A stretch of 64,000 nt of DNA from Eubacteriales bacterium (GCA_030526715.1 JAUNCG010000002.1:1-64000); one strand, 5' to 3'. Shown: positions 9,346-18,918, counted from the first letter of the stretch. Notes: generated by a model from the letters alone, not told the origin. A program made the numbers and translations.

Positions 9346-11778
9346 GTGAAACATCAGGATTTGTTATCCAAAATGACACTGGAAGAGAAGGCAGCCATCC
9401 TCAGCGGAAAATCGGTGTGGGAGAGCAGAGATATTGCACGTCTGGGCATTCCGTCCATCGTATGTTCGGATGGCCCTCACGGTATCCGCAGACAGGCGGG
9501 AGCCGGAGACCATCTGGGATTGAACGCATCTTTGCCGGCTACCTGCTTCCCGACGGCAGCGACCATGGCGAACAGCTGGGATGAGAAGCTGGGAGAAGAG
9601 GTCGGCGCTGCGCTGGGCGAGGAAGCGGCGGTACAGGGCGTGAATGTACTTCTCGGTCCGGGATTGAATATTAAGAGAAGTCCGCTGTGCGGACGTAATT
9701 TTGAATACTTCGCAGAGGATCCGTATCTGGCAGGTAAGATGGCGGCAGCCTATGTGAAGGGAATCCAGAGTCAGGGCGTCTATGCGTGTCCGAAGCATTT
9801 TGCGGTAAACAGTCAGGAGCTTCGCCGTATGGCGATGAATTCTGTGATAGATGAGCGTACTCTTCGCGAGATCTATCTGACCGGATTTGAGATAGCCGTA
9901 AAAGAGGCAAACGCGAAGACGATCATGTCCAGCTATAATGAGGTCAATGGTGTTTATGCCAATGAGAGTAAGCATCTTCTGCAGGAAATTCTCCGTAAAG
10001 AATGGGGCTTTGACGGCATCGTGATTACAGACTGGGGCGCATCCAACGATCATACGCTGGGTGTGGCAGCAGGCTCCAATCTGGAGATGCCCGCGCCGGG
10101 GCTGGATTCCGCCCGTGAGATCTGTAAATCTGTCGAAGAGGGCAGACTGACCATGGCGGAGCTGGACGAGGCGGTGGATGATCTGCTGGATGTGGTGCTT
10201 GTACTTGCGCAGAATGCGATGAACAAGCCGGCGGGCTTTGACGCGAAGGCACATCATGAGCTGGCGAGAAGGGCGGCACAGGAGAGCGCAGTGCTTTTGA
10301 AGAATACGGATAATATTCTGCCGCTGAAGCCGAAGAGCAGAGTGGCGCTGATCGGTGATTTTGCTGTAGAGCCGAGATATCAGGGAGCAGGCTCCTCCAT
10401 GGTAAATGCGACAAAGGTTGACGCTATGGAGAAGCTGGTGGGTGAATATGATCTGCAGGTGATCGGTATCAACCGCGGATATCAGAGAGACGGTAAGGAG
10501 GATGCGGTGCTGAAAAAGGCAGCGCTGGATCTGGCGGGCATGGCGGACATCGTTATTTATTGCTTTGGTCTGGACGAGCTGAGTGAGTCTGAGGGACTGG
10601 ATCGTACCCATATGCGTATCCCGCAGAATCAGATCGAGCTTCTGGAGGCGATTGCGCAGATCAATCCGAATATTGTGGGCGTGCTCAGCGCGGGCTCTGC
10701 CATCGAGATGCCATGGCAGTATTGCTGCAAGGCGATCCTGCACGGATATCTGAACGGACAGGCAGGTGCAGGCGCGATGCTCGATATTCTGACCGGTAAG
10801 GTGAATCCTTCCGGACGTCTGAACGAGACCTATCCGGTGCGCTATGAGGATACTCCGGCATTCCGCAATTTCCCGAGTACAGAGCGTAATTCCGAATATC
10901 GTGAGAGTCTTTTTGTGGGGTATCGTTACTATGATACCGGGAAAATCCGTGTGCAGTATCCGTTCGGTTACGGTCTGTCCTATACCTCCTTTGAGTACTC
11001 AGATCTCAGAGCGGAAAAAGATGGTATCGTGTTTACTCTGAAAAATACCGGTCTGCGCGATGGTGCCGAGGTGGTGCAGATGTATGTATCTCTTCCGGAC
11101 GCGAAGGTATTCCGTCCGGAGAAGGAGCTGAAGGGCTTTAAGAAGGTATTTCTGAAGGCCGGGGAGAGCTGTGAGGTACACATTCCGTTTGATGATAAGA
11201 CCTTCCGCTACTGGAATGTGAAGACGAACGACTGGGAGGTAGAGCCGGGGCTCTATAAGATCATGGTGGGCGCCTGTGTGGCAGATATTCGTCTGAAGGG
11301 CAATGTGCAGGTGCAGGGAACCGACGCGCCGCTTCCGTATGATATGAAAAAGATGCCGACGTATTACAGCGGTTTGATCCAGCAGGTTGATGATGAGGAA
11401 TTCACAGAGCTGCTTGGTCACCCGATTCCGAACGGTAAATGGAGCGGAGAGCTTACGGAGAATGACGCGATCTGTCAGATGTATTACGCAAAGAGCGGTC
11501 TGGCACGTCTGATTTATCGCATTCTTACAAATATAAAGAAAAAGAGCGAGGCGAAGGGCAAGCCGGATCTGAACATTCTGTTTATCTATAACATGCCGTT
11601 TCGAGGGATTGCCAAGATGACCGGCGGTGCCGTGAGCATGCATATGGTGAAAGGAATGGTGGAAGTGGTGAATGGACATTTCTTCAGGGGAATGGGTAAG
11701 ATCATCGGTGGTTTCTTTGAAAATTCCAGAGCCAATAAGGCATATGAAAAACGCTTATCAAGTGAGAATGACGCATAA
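9346..11778 (+). CDS. Glycoside hydrolase family 3 beta-glucosidase, cytosolic
   Basis: An 810-residue retaining beta-glycosidase, probably releasing glucose from the non-reducing end of beta-glucosides. Domain order is the usual GH3 N-terminal barrel (about 1-300; nucleophile Asp229 in VITDWGAS), GH3 C-terminal domain (about 310-560) and a fibronectin-III-like domain (about 585-665). A roughly 110-residue C-terminal extension of unknown role follows. No signal peptide is seen, so it acts in the cytosol on imported glycosides. The start is GTG at 9346, with AAGGGAGG upstream. It is the first gene after the LytTR/GHKL operon, has the shared direct-repeat operator, and is followed closely by a GtrA-like gene. 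Exact substrate cannot be read from sequence. Confidence 0.93.
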   Translation: MKHQDLLSKMTLEEKAAILSGKSVWESRDIARLGIPSIVCSDGPHGIRRQAGAGDHLGLNASLPATCFPTAATMANSWDEKLGEEVGAALGEEAAVQGVNVLLGPGLNIKRSPLCGRNFEYFAEDPYLAGKMAAAYVKGIQSQGVYACPKHFAVNSQELRRMAMNSVIDERTLREIYLTGFEIAVKEANAKTIMSSYNEVNGVYANESKHLLQEILRKEWGFDGIVITDWGASNDHTLGVAAGSNLEMPAPGLDSAREICKSVEEGRLTMAELDEAVDDLLDVVLVLAQNAMNKPAGFDAKAHHELARRAAQESAVLLKNTDNILPLKPKSRVALIGDFAVEPRYQGAGSSMVNATKVDAMEKLVGEYDLQVIGINRGYQRDGKEDAVLKKAALDLAGMADIVIYCFGLDELSESEGLDRTHMRIPQNQIELLEAIAQINPNIVGVLSAGSAIEMPWQYCCKAILHGYLNGQAGAGAMLDILTGKVNPSGRLNETYPVRYEDTPAFRNFPSTERNSEYRESLFVGYRYYDTGKIRVQYPFGYGLSYTSFEYSDLRAEKDGIVFTLKNTGLRDGAEVVQMYVSLPDAKVFRPEKELKGFKKVFLKAGESCEVHIPFDDKTFRYWNVKTNDWEVEPGLYKIMVGACVADIRLKGNVQVQGTDAPLPYDMKKMPTYYSGLIQQVDDEEFTELLGHPIPNGKWSGELTENDAICQMYYAKSGLARLIYRILTNIKKKSEAKGKPDLNILFIYNMPFRGIAKMTGGAVSMHMVKGMVEVVNGHFFRGMGKIIGGFFENSRANKAYEKRLSSENDA

Positions 11779-11799
11779 AAGGGAATGGAGGAGTTTGAA

Positions 11800-12360
11800 A
11801 TGACAGGAATCAAAAAAGCATGGTCCGGATTTGTAGAAAAACATCCGGGTCTTGCAGAGTGGATAAGAGAGGGCGGACTGTTCGTCATCGTCAGCAATCT
11901 GATCACGGTATTAAAATATCTGTTACTGCAGTTTTTGCCGAAGGCATTTCAGAGCCTTCCGATGGTATCCTTCGGATGGCCGGCCAAGACGGTGACTTTG
12001 CTGGGCGAGACCTTTGAATGGAATATCATCGGATATGACGTTGCCCATGGAGGATTGCCATATTTCTGCGCATATATGGTAGCCATGATTGTGGGTGAGT
12101 GCATCAACTTCCCGATTCAGAAGAACGTTGTTTTCCGAAGCAAGGGTCATTTGGGAAAACAGATCGGCTGGTATGTATTGGCTTTTATTGCCATCACATG
12201 TATTGTGAATTCCATCAACTGCGTCTGGGTGGCGGTAGCCGGACAGTTTGTACCGGACTTTATCTACAATATCGGAACCACCGTGCTCAACGGCGGAGTT
12301 TCCATGATCATTTTCTTCTTTGTGAATAAGATCATCTTTCCGAATACAGAACATAAATAA
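11800..12360 (+). CDS. GtrA-like membrane protein
   Basis: A 186-residue protein with about four membrane spans and the GtrA-like layout (motif NFPIQKNVVFRS near the middle). Family members are often linked to moving lipid-linked sugars or to cell-surface polysaccharide synthesis, but most are uncharacterised. The ATG at 11800 was preferred over one at 11785 because the GGAGG at 11788-11792 is then correctly spaced. It lies 21 bases after the GH3 gene, so it is probably in the same operon. A strong terminator follows. Confidence 0.8.
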   Translation: MTGIKKAWSGFVEKHPGLAEWIREGGLFVIVSNLITVLKYLLLQFLPKAFQSLPMVSFGWPAKTVTLLGETFEWNIIGYDVAHGGLPYFCAYMVAMIVGECINFPIQKNVVFRSKGHLGKQIGWYVLAFIAITCIVNSINCVWVAVAGQFVPDFIYNIGTTVLNGGVSMIIFFFVNKIIFPNTEHK

Positions 12361-12369
12361 ATACAGATG

Positions 12370-12410
12370 AAATGTGCCGGAGCGTGAGTGTTCCGGCACA
12401 TTTGCATTTT
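12370..12410 (+). terminator. Terminator after the GtrA-like gene
   Basis: A perfect 12-bp stem (AAATGTGCCGGA with its complement) around a 10-base loop, followed by TTTGCATTTT. Confidence 0.85.
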
Positions 12411-12435
12411 GGCTACCTGAAAAACAGAGATATCG

Positions 12436-12464
12436 TTGACAACGCGTATAAAGTCTGTTTGAAT
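12436..12464 (+). promoter_or_regulatory. Probable promoter of the DUF1622 gene
   Basis: Consensus TTGACA (12436-12441), 17-bp spacer, weaker TTGAAT (12459-12464). Confidence 0.5.
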
Positions 12465-12496
12465 AAAAGTATCAATTTGGAGAAAGGAGGAACGGT

Positions 12497-12874
12497 GTGC
12501 CGGGAGTTTTGGGTTTCTTTGAGCAGGTGCTTGATTATCTTGTGGAGAGTGGTATCCTGATTTTTGAATATATCGGAGTCGGGATCATTATTCTGACATG
12601 TCTGGTCAGCTTCTATAAATATGTACGTCGGGAGGCAGATACAAGGATCTATCTGGCGAAAGGGCTAGCTATGGGACTGGAGTTCAAGCTGGGAAGCGAG
12701 ATCCTGCGAACCGTCATTGTACGGGAGTGGGCGGAGATCGCCATTGTGGCGGGAATTATCTGCCTTCGTGCTGCCCTGACCTTCCTGATCCACTGGGAGA
12801 TTCATCAGGAGATGAAGGAGCAGCCCGGGGAACATGTTTCAGGAAAGACGGAAGATGAAATGCACAAAAAGTAG
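12497..12874 (+). CDS. DUF1622-like small membrane protein
   Basis: 125 residues with three hydrophobic segments (about 15-38, 50-70 and 75-98) and a charged C-terminal tail. The layout, an early span then KGLAMGLEFKLGSEILRT and REWAEI, matches the uncharacterised DUF1622 membrane family. The start is GTG at 12497, with AAAGGAGG six bases upstream. It has its own promoter and sits between GH3 operons; any link to them is by position only. Confidence 0.75.
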   Translation: MPGVLGFFEQVLDYLVESGILIFEYIGVGIIILTCLVSFYKYVRREADTRIYLAKGLAMGLEFKLGSEILRTVIVREWAEIAIVAGIICLRAALTFLIHWEIHQEMKEQPGEHVSGKTEDEMHKK

Positions 12875-12930
12875 ATATATTTATTGTGCATCATATCTAA
12901 AAAATGAAAATAATGTAAAAATGATGTCAA

Positions 12931-12959
12931 CAATTCATGCAAAAAAACAACAGTTTATG
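12931..12959 (+). promoter_or_regulatory. Candidate LytTR operator upstream of GH3 gene 2
   Basis: CAATTCATG (12931-12939), 11-bp A-rich spacer, CAGTTTATG (12951-12959): same geometry as the other two GH3 operators. A possible -10, TATATT (12991-12996), lies 31 bp downstream. The -35 position reads CTTTGG and is poor. Confidence 0.6.
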
Positions 12960-13118
12960 AAAGAATACTTTGGCCTGCTAAATTCTATGCTATATTCTTA
13001 GCATTGTTAAGACAAAGTGGAGAAAATATCTCGTGTATATTTTTCACGAAAGTCAGACAAAATGGCAGAAAGGAATCTAACCCATCATTTCTTTCAGCGA
13101 AAAAAGGAGGAGAAAACT

Positions 13119-16067
13119 TTGAAGCAGAGAAGAAAACAGTTGTTATCTCTTTTGTTGGTTCCGACGATTGCACTGAGCCTGACGGCCTGCAGCGGTTCCA
13201 CTCCGAAGGAGACAGAGGCACCGACCACTGAGGCAGCAACCGAGGCAGCAACGACCGAGGCTGAGACAGAGGAGGCTACCACTGAGGCGGCAACCGAGAC
13301 TGAGACAGAGGCAGTTACTACAGAGGCAGCTACCACTGAGGCGGCTGAGGAAGCTGATCCGTACGCAGCTGCAGCAGATGCGAACACCGATGATCCGTAT
13401 GCGCAGGCAGCAGACGCGAATACCGATGATCCGTATGCACAGGCAGCAGATGCAAACGAGGATGACCCGTATGCACAGGCAGCAGATGCTCAGGAGACAG
13501 AGAAAGCTACCGAGGCAGTAACAGAGACAGAGACCGAGGCTGTTGAGGAGAATTACGTTCCGGAGCCGAGCGCAGATGCGAAATATACGGTTACCGTTAC
13601 AGATGACAACTGGATCAAGATCGAGAATGAGGACGGAGATACTCTCGGACTTTCTCAGACCTCCGGTGTGAAGATCATCGAGGAAGACGGTTATGCATTC
13701 AAGGATATGAACCAGAACGGCAAGCTGGACGTGTATGAGGACTGGAGAAAGTCTACAGAAGAGCGTGTTGAGGATCTGGTAAGCCAGATGAAGGGCGAAG
13801 AAATGGCAGCGATCCTGACACATGGCGGTTGGGGAAGCTTCACTACAGAGCCGCTGGCAGAGGATGACGGTTCTTATACTTATCTGATGCAGGGTGGACG
13901 CGGAGGCGTTACCAGAAGCATCGGACAGGGCGGCGAGGCTCACGCACAGTGGACCAACCATATTCAGGAGGTTGCTGAGAGCTGCTTCTACGGTGTTCCG
14001 GCTATGATCTCCATCGACCCGTCCAGCATTTCCGGACTGGTTGAGACTGTGGCACTTGGATCTACCATGGATACAGAGCTGGCAGCTAAGATCGGCGAGA
14101 CCACCGCAAAGGAATATCGTGCAGCAGGTGTAAGCGCACTGCTCGGGCCGCAGGTTGACATCGCTTCTCCGATGATGAGCCGTGCAGGCGGTACCTACGG
14201 TGAGGATCCGCAGCTTACTCTGGATATTGCGACAGCATACGTAAATGCTATGCAGTCCACCTATGATGAGAACGGTGAGGACATTGGATGGGGCAATGAG
14301 TCTGTATTCTGCTTTACGAAGCACTTTGCTGGCGCAGGCGCAACCGAAGGCGGACGTGACGACCATGCAAATGGCGGACGTTATGCAATCTTCCCGACCA
14401 ACAATCTGGAAGCACACCTGATCACCTACTTCGACGGCGTATTCAATCTGCCGGGCAAGACAGGTTCCTCAGGTATCATGACACAGTATGCAATCGACGT
14501 GGATTCCGAGGGTAACCCGATCGGCGGCGAGTGGGCAGGTGTTTACAATCCGTATCTGAACGGTATGCTGGACGAGTTCGGCTATGATAGCCTGAAGATC
14601 ACTGACTGGGGCGTATTCCAGTTCGCAGGTGTCTGGGGCGCAGAGAGCATGCAGGAGCCGGAGCGTGTAGCAGCAGGATGGGAAGCTGGCGCGAACCTCC
14701 TCGGCGGTTACGGCAACGTAGAGAATGCGATTGCAGCATACAACGTACTTGTTGAGAAGGACGGTCAGGAAAAGGCTGACGAGATCGTTGGCCATGCAGC
14801 CGGAAACTTCTTTGAGGTAATGATGAACCTTGAGATGTTCGAGGAGCCGTACAGCGATTCTGCAGCAGCAGGTGAGATCGTAAACGGTGATGACGCTATG
14901 AATTATGGTGTTGAGACTCAGAAGCAGTCCGTAGTCATGATTAAGAACGACGGCACCATCAAAGAGGGCGGCAACGGTAACGACAAGCCGACTGTATATG
15001 TTCCGTATGTATACAACACAGGCTTCAGCGTATCATGGATGAGCGGTATTTCCGAGGGAACACCGTCATGGACACCGGGCATGGATCTTGACAAGCTTGG
15101 TCAGTATTTCAATGTAGTGACGGATACCCTTGGCGATCCGACAGGTGAGGAAGACGCTGACGGCAACAAGGCTTACACCAAGGATGATCTGACTCGTGCA
15201 ACCGCAGAGGAGATCGCTGAGTGCGATTATGTTTTGGTTGGTATGGATAACGCTTACAGCATGTCCTATGAGGCACTGGCAACAGGCGCGCTTTGGGGCA
15301 ATACAGAGCCGGCAGAGGGCGTAGAGCAGGCTTGGTATCCGGTATCCCTGCAGTACGGTGAGTACAAAGCAGAAACTGCTCCGGAGACCTCTCTTGCAGG
15401 AAAGACTCTGGAGGATGGCTCTAAGGAGAATCGTTCCTATAAGGGACAGACCGCTCCGGCAGCAGCAAACTACGGCGATCTTGAGGCTCTTGAGTATGCA
15501 GCAGAGGCAGCAGGCGATGACATTCCGGTGATCGTATCCATGAAGATGGAGCGCGGTATGGTTTGGAGCGAGGTTGAGCCGCTGGCTGACGTTATTCTCG
15601 TAACCTACAACAACAAGATGGAAGATGCAGTAGCAGATATCGTCCTTGGCAATACCGATCCGAACGGTCTGTTGATTTTCCAGCAGCCGAAGGATATGGA
15701 GGCAGTAGAGGCACAGATGACAGACGTTCCGCGTGACATGGAGTGCTATGTTGACGCTGATGGCAACACCTATGACTTCGCATTCGGTCTGAACTGGGCT
15801 AGTGTGATCAACGACGAGCGCGTGGAGAAGTACAGTGCAGCGCCGCTGGCTAAGGTTACAAACTTCGACTATGTAGCATATGCAGAGAAGAACGGCGTAG
15901 CAGTTGCAGACGCAGCAGAGGAGGCTGAGACTGAGGAGGCTACCACAGAGGCAGTATCTGAGGAGGAGACTACCGAGGAGGCTACTACAGAAGCAGCATC
16001 TGAGGAAGAGACCACGGAGGAAGCTACCACAGAGGCAGCTGAGACCGAGTCTGAGACAGCAGCATAA
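13119..16067 (+). CDS. GH3 family beta-glucosidase-type lipoprotein with low-complexity ends
   Basis: A 982-residue lipoprotein. The start is TTG at 13119 because AAAAGGAGG lies eight bases upstream and it opens directly onto a signal peptide ending at the lipobox SLTAC (Cys about 25). Residues about 28-150 are a Thr/Glu/Ala-rich spacer containing four 12-residue DPYAQAADANTD-type repeats. A GH3 catalytic region follows, with nucleophile Asp496 (KITDWG) and a preceding calcium-loop-like stretch DMNQNGKLDVYEDW. The last about 45 residues are three TEEATTEA...EEE repeats. The enzyme is inferred to be held on the outer membrane face and to cut extracellular beta-glucans or glycosides. No carbohydrate-binding module was recognised. 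Transcription is probably under the shared direct-repeat operator. Confidence 0.9.
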   Translation: MKQRRKQLLSLLLVPTIALSLTACSGSTPKETEAPTTEAATEAATTEAETEEATTEAATETETEAVTTEAATTEAAEEADPYAAAADANTDDPYAQAADANTDDPYAQAADANEDDPYAQAADAQETEKATEAVTETETEAVEENYVPEPSADAKYTVTVTDDNWIKIENEDGDTLGLSQTSGVKIIEEDGYAFKDMNQNGKLDVYEDWRKSTEERVEDLVSQMKGEEMAAILTHGGWGSFTTEPLAEDDGSYTYLMQGGRGGVTRSIGQGGEAHAQWTNHIQEVAESCFYGVPAMISIDPSSISGLVETVALGSTMDTELAAKIGETTAKEYRAAGVSALLGPQVDIASPMMSRAGGTYGEDPQLTLDIATAYVNAMQSTYDENGEDIGWGNESVFCFTKHFAGAGATEGGRDDHANGGRYAIFPTNNLEAHLITYFDGVFNLPGKTGSSGIMTQYAIDVDSEGNPIGGEWAGVYNPYLNGMLDEFGYDSLKITDWGVFQFAGVWGAESMQEPERVAAGWEAGANLLGGYGNVENAIAAYNVLVEKDGQEKADEIVGHAAGNFFEVMMNLEMFEEPYSDSAAAGEIVNGDDAMNYGVETQKQSVVMIKNDGTIKEGGNGNDKPTVYVPYVYNTGFSVSWMSGISEGTPSWTPGMDLDKLGQYFNVVTDTLGDPTGEEDADGNKAYTKDDLTRATAEEIAECDYVLVGMDNAYSMSYEALATGALWGNTEPAEGVEQAWYPVSLQYGEYKAETAPETSLAGKTLEDGSKENRSYKGQTAPAAANYGDLEALEYAAEAAGDDIPVIVSMKMERGMVWSEVEPLADVILVTYNNKMEDAVADIVLGNTDPNGLLIFQQPKDMEAVEAQMTDVPRDMECYVDADGNTYDFAFGLNWASVINDERVEKYSAAPLAKVTNFDYVAYAEKNGVAVADAAEEAETEEATTEAVSEEETTEEATTEAASEEETTEEATTEAAETESETAA
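13356..13499 (+). repeat. Four 36-bp in-frame tandem repeats
   Basis: Four consecutive 12-codon units reading DPYA(A/Q)AADAN(T/E)D, the last ending AQET. They form part of the surface spacer of the GH3 lipoprotein. Copies 2 and 3 encode identical peptides with a few silent changes, so copy number may vary between strains. Confidence 0.9.
15930..16064 (+). repeat. 42-bp in-frame repeats at the GH3 lipoprotein C-terminus
   Basis: Two full 14-codon units (TEEATTEA(V/A)SEEET) and a third diverged unit give an acidic, Thr-rich tail up to the stop codon. The composition mirrors the N-terminal spacer. Confidence 0.85.
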
Positions 16068-16088
16068 GAAATGATAGTTCGTTAATAA

Positions 16089-16128
16089 AGCGGGGGATTC
16101 ATTCGAAAGCTCGAATGAATCCCCCGCT
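16089..16128. terminator. Bidirectional terminator between convergent genes
   Basis: A perfect 18-bp stem (left arm 16089-16106, loop AAGC, right arm 16111-16128), then GATTTTG. It lies between the GH3 lipoprotein gene and the flavoprotein gene on the other strand. Confidence 0.9.
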
Positions 16129-16165
16129 GATTTTGTCCTTAAAAACAGTTATTTAAAATTGCTGT

Positions 16166-18697
16166 TTATGGATTGTCTGCTGTAATCGTGTTTGCTGCTG
16201 TTCTGCCGGAAACAAAGATTTCAACAATTGCATTTCCACCAAGTCGGTTACCGCCATGGATGCCGCCGGTTACTTCACCTGCTGCGTAGAGACCTTCGAT
16301 GATGTTGCCATCAGCATCAAGTACATGACGTTCTGTATCAACAGAGAGACCGCCCATTGTATGATGTGTGGATGGTGCCATGATGCGAATACGAAGAAGA
16401 ACGCCATCTAATGTATAGGTTTCAGGATCATAGTTATCTGTATCATCAAGTTCTGCATGACCGATCAGATTAGATGCCTGTGCTTTTGCAATTTCCGGCT
16501 GTTCGCCTGCCATGATTGCACGGTCATACGCTTCGATCGTCTCATAGATTGTTGCGGGATCTGCTTCCATTCCAAATTCATCAAGAACGCTCTGAAGCTC
16601 CTCCTGACTGCTTACAAAGTATACTCTGCCATCAACCTGATTGTGGCTTGCGACCGGTGTACCTGAAGAATAATCATCATATGGATACGGTCTTCCAATC
16701 GGAACATCACCATTAGAGAACTCAAGGAATACGCCCTGTGCTCCGTTTACTTCAACACCATTCTGGAATTCGCCAAGAGAAAGAACATCACGCTCAGCGG
16801 ATTCATTAACAAAACGTTTCCCTGTCGTCGGGTTGATGTAGGCAGCATACTGTCCGCCACCAAATGCAAGATTACCATTATCGATCCAAGAGATCGGCAT
16901 CATCTGTGCCCAACCGGTACCGATTGTTGCTGCGCCGGCTTCTTCACCCATCACGATACCATCACCTACAAGAGAAGAACGGTTTGTTGTCTTTGTTGCA
17001 TCTGTAATGTAGCTCGGATCCCAGTAAGCATTCGTATCCTGAACCATCTGGATATTTGCTGCATAACCACCGGTTGCAAGAATGACACCCTTGTTAGCAT
17101 GAACAGTTACTTTTGTTCCATCATACATGGTTCCGACAATACCGGTAACCTTACCATCTTCTACAATGAGATTTTCAGCTTTTGTACGAGTCATGATCTT
17201 ATTGTCAGCAGCAGTCTCAGAAGTATGAAGCAGTGTGTTTAATGTCGGAGCAAAATATGCGCCCCAGTTTCCGCTTTCTTCCATTTCACCATCACCATCG
17301 ATATCAGCACCAAGCTGACGATTTTCTCTGTACCAGAGAGCACCAATGAGGATAAGAGCATCGCCGTCTGCGAACTTAGCGCCCTGATCTTCCAGCCAAA
17401 TCTTCAGATCATAGCCTCCTTTTACAAACTGTGTTACCAACGCAACATCACCATAGATCCATTCTGACTTATCAGCACTCTGACGAAGTCCACCATAGTA
17501 TGTCTGGAAAATATGAAGATTGTCTGTAGAAAACAGTGTGATTTCATTCTCCGGAATACCTGCATCGAGCTTTGGCTGTGCCCATTCAAGATATTCTTTG
17601 ATTTCAGCCTTAAGCTCCTGCAGTACCGGAAGATATTCTCCGTGAACACCCTGCTTGCTGAGTTCGTCAATTTCTCCCGCAACATATTCATGGTCGATAA
17701 AATAGTCACCATTGAATTCTTCTTCAGACCAATCAGCGATTTTTTTCAAAACATCGATATTACCCTGCGTAGACATAACCTTGTCGTAGGTCTGTCCATC
17801 GTAATCCCAAACGGCCTGAGTAGCATCAGGATCAGCTGCATCCCATACAAGATATGGCATCGTAGCTTGGAACTGACCACCTGAAACAAGTGTGTTGCCA
17901 CCGATTTCAGCATTTTCCTCCACCACAAGAACAGATTCTCCGTTCATTGCTGCCTGCGCTGCAGCACCCATACCGGCACCACCTGCACCAACAACGACAA
18001 CATCAACGGTCTCTTCGATATCTGCCTGTGCTTCATGAACTACTGTATTATCTTTAAAGGTATCCATGTCAGTTGCACCGGCCTGTTCAGCTGCATCATT
18101 TACAGCTGCTTTCACAGCTCTGGATGTAAAGGTTGCGCCGGAAACAGAGTCAACACCGGAACCATTTGCTTCGATCATATCTTCAAACATGATATCAAAT
18201 GCCGGAGTCCCGACATGAGCTGTTTCATTGCTTTCTATAACCTCAATATTTTCGATTGCTGAATCTGTAAAGGTAACAACGATGGAAACCGGTCCATTGT
18301 AGCCCTCACCAACACCTGTATATGCGCCGGGTGTGAAGCTGAGTTCTCCTGCTGCTTCTGCTTTTTCCTCTGTTCCATCGGCAAGCGCTTTTGCGGCAGC
18401 TTCTTTTACTGCGCCTGATGTAATGCTTGCACCTGCAACGCCATCGATCTCAGCGCTCTGCGCACTGAGAATCTGTTCAACGAGCTCGTCTACAGCTGCG
18501 CCTCCGATTTCCGGTGTTTCATCTGGAGCATCGATCGCTACATCCGTGATAGTGTCACCATCTTTTGTGATCGTGACAGTAACCTTTCCGCCGAAACCGT
18601 CTGCGTTGCCAACAGCTTCTTCTGCGGAAACAATCATACCGGATGTCATGGAGAGTGCCATAATACCAAGTAATGCCTGAAGTGTTTTGTTTCTCAT
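16166..18697 (-). CDS. Secreted FMN/FAD-dependent reductase, fumarate/urocanate-reductase-like
   Basis: 843 residues: signal peptide (about 1-25), two FMN-binding domains (about 30-110 and 120-205), then an FAD_binding_2 domain (GAGGAGMGAA dinucleotide loop near 238; STHHTMGG and GGIHGGNRLGGNA near the end). Each FMN domain carries the ApbE-type attachment motif (DGVAGASITS and DSVSGATFTS), so two covalent FMNs are expected. No haem motif is seen. Known relatives reduce fumarate, urocanate or unsaturated aromatic acids outside the membrane as electron acceptors; the substrate here cannot be told. GGAAAGGAG precedes the ATG. The gene looks AT-richer than the flanking GH3 genes, a possible sign of separate origin. 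No ApbE or electron-donor gene is in the window. Confidence 0.9.
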   Translation of the reverse strand: MRNKTLQALLGIMALSMTSGMIVSAEEAVGNADGFGGKVTVTITKDGDTITDVAIDAPDETPEIGGAAVDELVEQILSAQSAEIDGVAGASITSGAVKEAAAKALADGTEEKAEAAGELSFTPGAYTGVGEGYNGPVSIVVTFTDSAIENIEVIESNETAHVGTPAFDIMFEDMIEANGSGVDSVSGATFTSRAVKAAVNDAAEQAGATDMDTFKDNTVVHEAQADIEETVDVVVVGAGGAGMGAAAQAAMNGESVLVVEENAEIGGNTLVSGGQFQATMPYLVWDAADPDATQAVWDYDGQTYDKVMSTQGNIDVLKKIADWSEEEFNGDYFIDHEYVAGEIDELSKQGVHGEYLPVLQELKAEIKEYLEWAQPKLDAGIPENEITLFSTDNLHIFQTYYGGLRQSADKSEWIYGDVALVTQFVKGGYDLKIWLEDQGAKFADGDALILIGALWYRENRQLGADIDGDGEMEESGNWGAYFAPTLNTLLHTSETAADNKIMTRTKAENLIVEDGKVTGIVGTMYDGTKVTVHANKGVILATGGYAANIQMVQDTNAYWDPSYITDATKTTNRSSLVGDGIVMGEEAGAATIGTGWAQMMPISWIDNGNLAFGGGQYAAYINPTTGKRFVNESAERDVLSLGEFQNGVEVNGAQGVFLEFSNGDVPIGRPYPYDDYSSGTPVASHNQVDGRVYFVSSQEELQSVLDEFGMEADPATIYETIEAYDRAIMAGEQPEIAKAQASNLIGHAELDDTDNYDPETYTLDGVLLRIRIMAPSTHHTMGGLSVDTERHVLDADGNIIEGLYAAGEVTGGIHGGNRLGGNAIVEIFVSGRTAANTITADNP

Positions 18698-18889
18698 TAA
18701 TATCTCCTTTCCTTATGATAATAAATTTAGTGCTTCGTTATAATGTTAACAAAAATGTTTGATGCTTTCAAGCATTTTATTGAATTTATTCTGAATCCAA
18801 TTCATTTCTTTGTGAAAAAAGTATATATTGATGCCTTTGTTTTTGAAATATATAGTTTGAAAAAAGTATATGTTATGCAACAGCTTTTG

Positions 18890-18918
18890 CAGTTCGTGCA
18901 AAAAAGCAACAATTCATG
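18890..18918 (+). promoter_or_regulatory. Candidate LytTR operator upstream of GH3 gene 3
   Basis: CAGTTCGTG (18890-18898), 11-bp A-rich spacer, CAATTCATG (18910-18918). Candidate -10 TAAGAT (18950-18955) lies 31 bp downstream, the same distance as for GH3 gene 2; no good -35. The remaining 18698-18889 holds the flavoprotein's upstream region (AT-rich, with a short ATGCTT/AAGCAT hairpin) and no gene. Confidence 0.6.

Noticed and set aside
9364-10743. 459-codon open frame antisense to the first GH3 gene
   Set aside because: It is the mirror of a strongly conserved catalytic region; no ribosome site and no recognisable domain.
13017-13118. Upstream ATG for the GH3 lipoprotein
   Set aside because: It would bury the lipoprotein signal peptide; the TTG at 13119 has a well-placed AAAAGGAGG.
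13143-14417. 424-codon Leu/Cys-rich frame antisense to the GH3 lipoprotein
   Set aside because: It arises from the GCA/GAG/ACC-rich repeat codons read backwards; no start signal.
18750-18790. Catabolite-repression (cre) site upstream of the flavoprotein gene
   Set aside because: Only a partial match to the cre consensus, with key central and terminal positions wrong.
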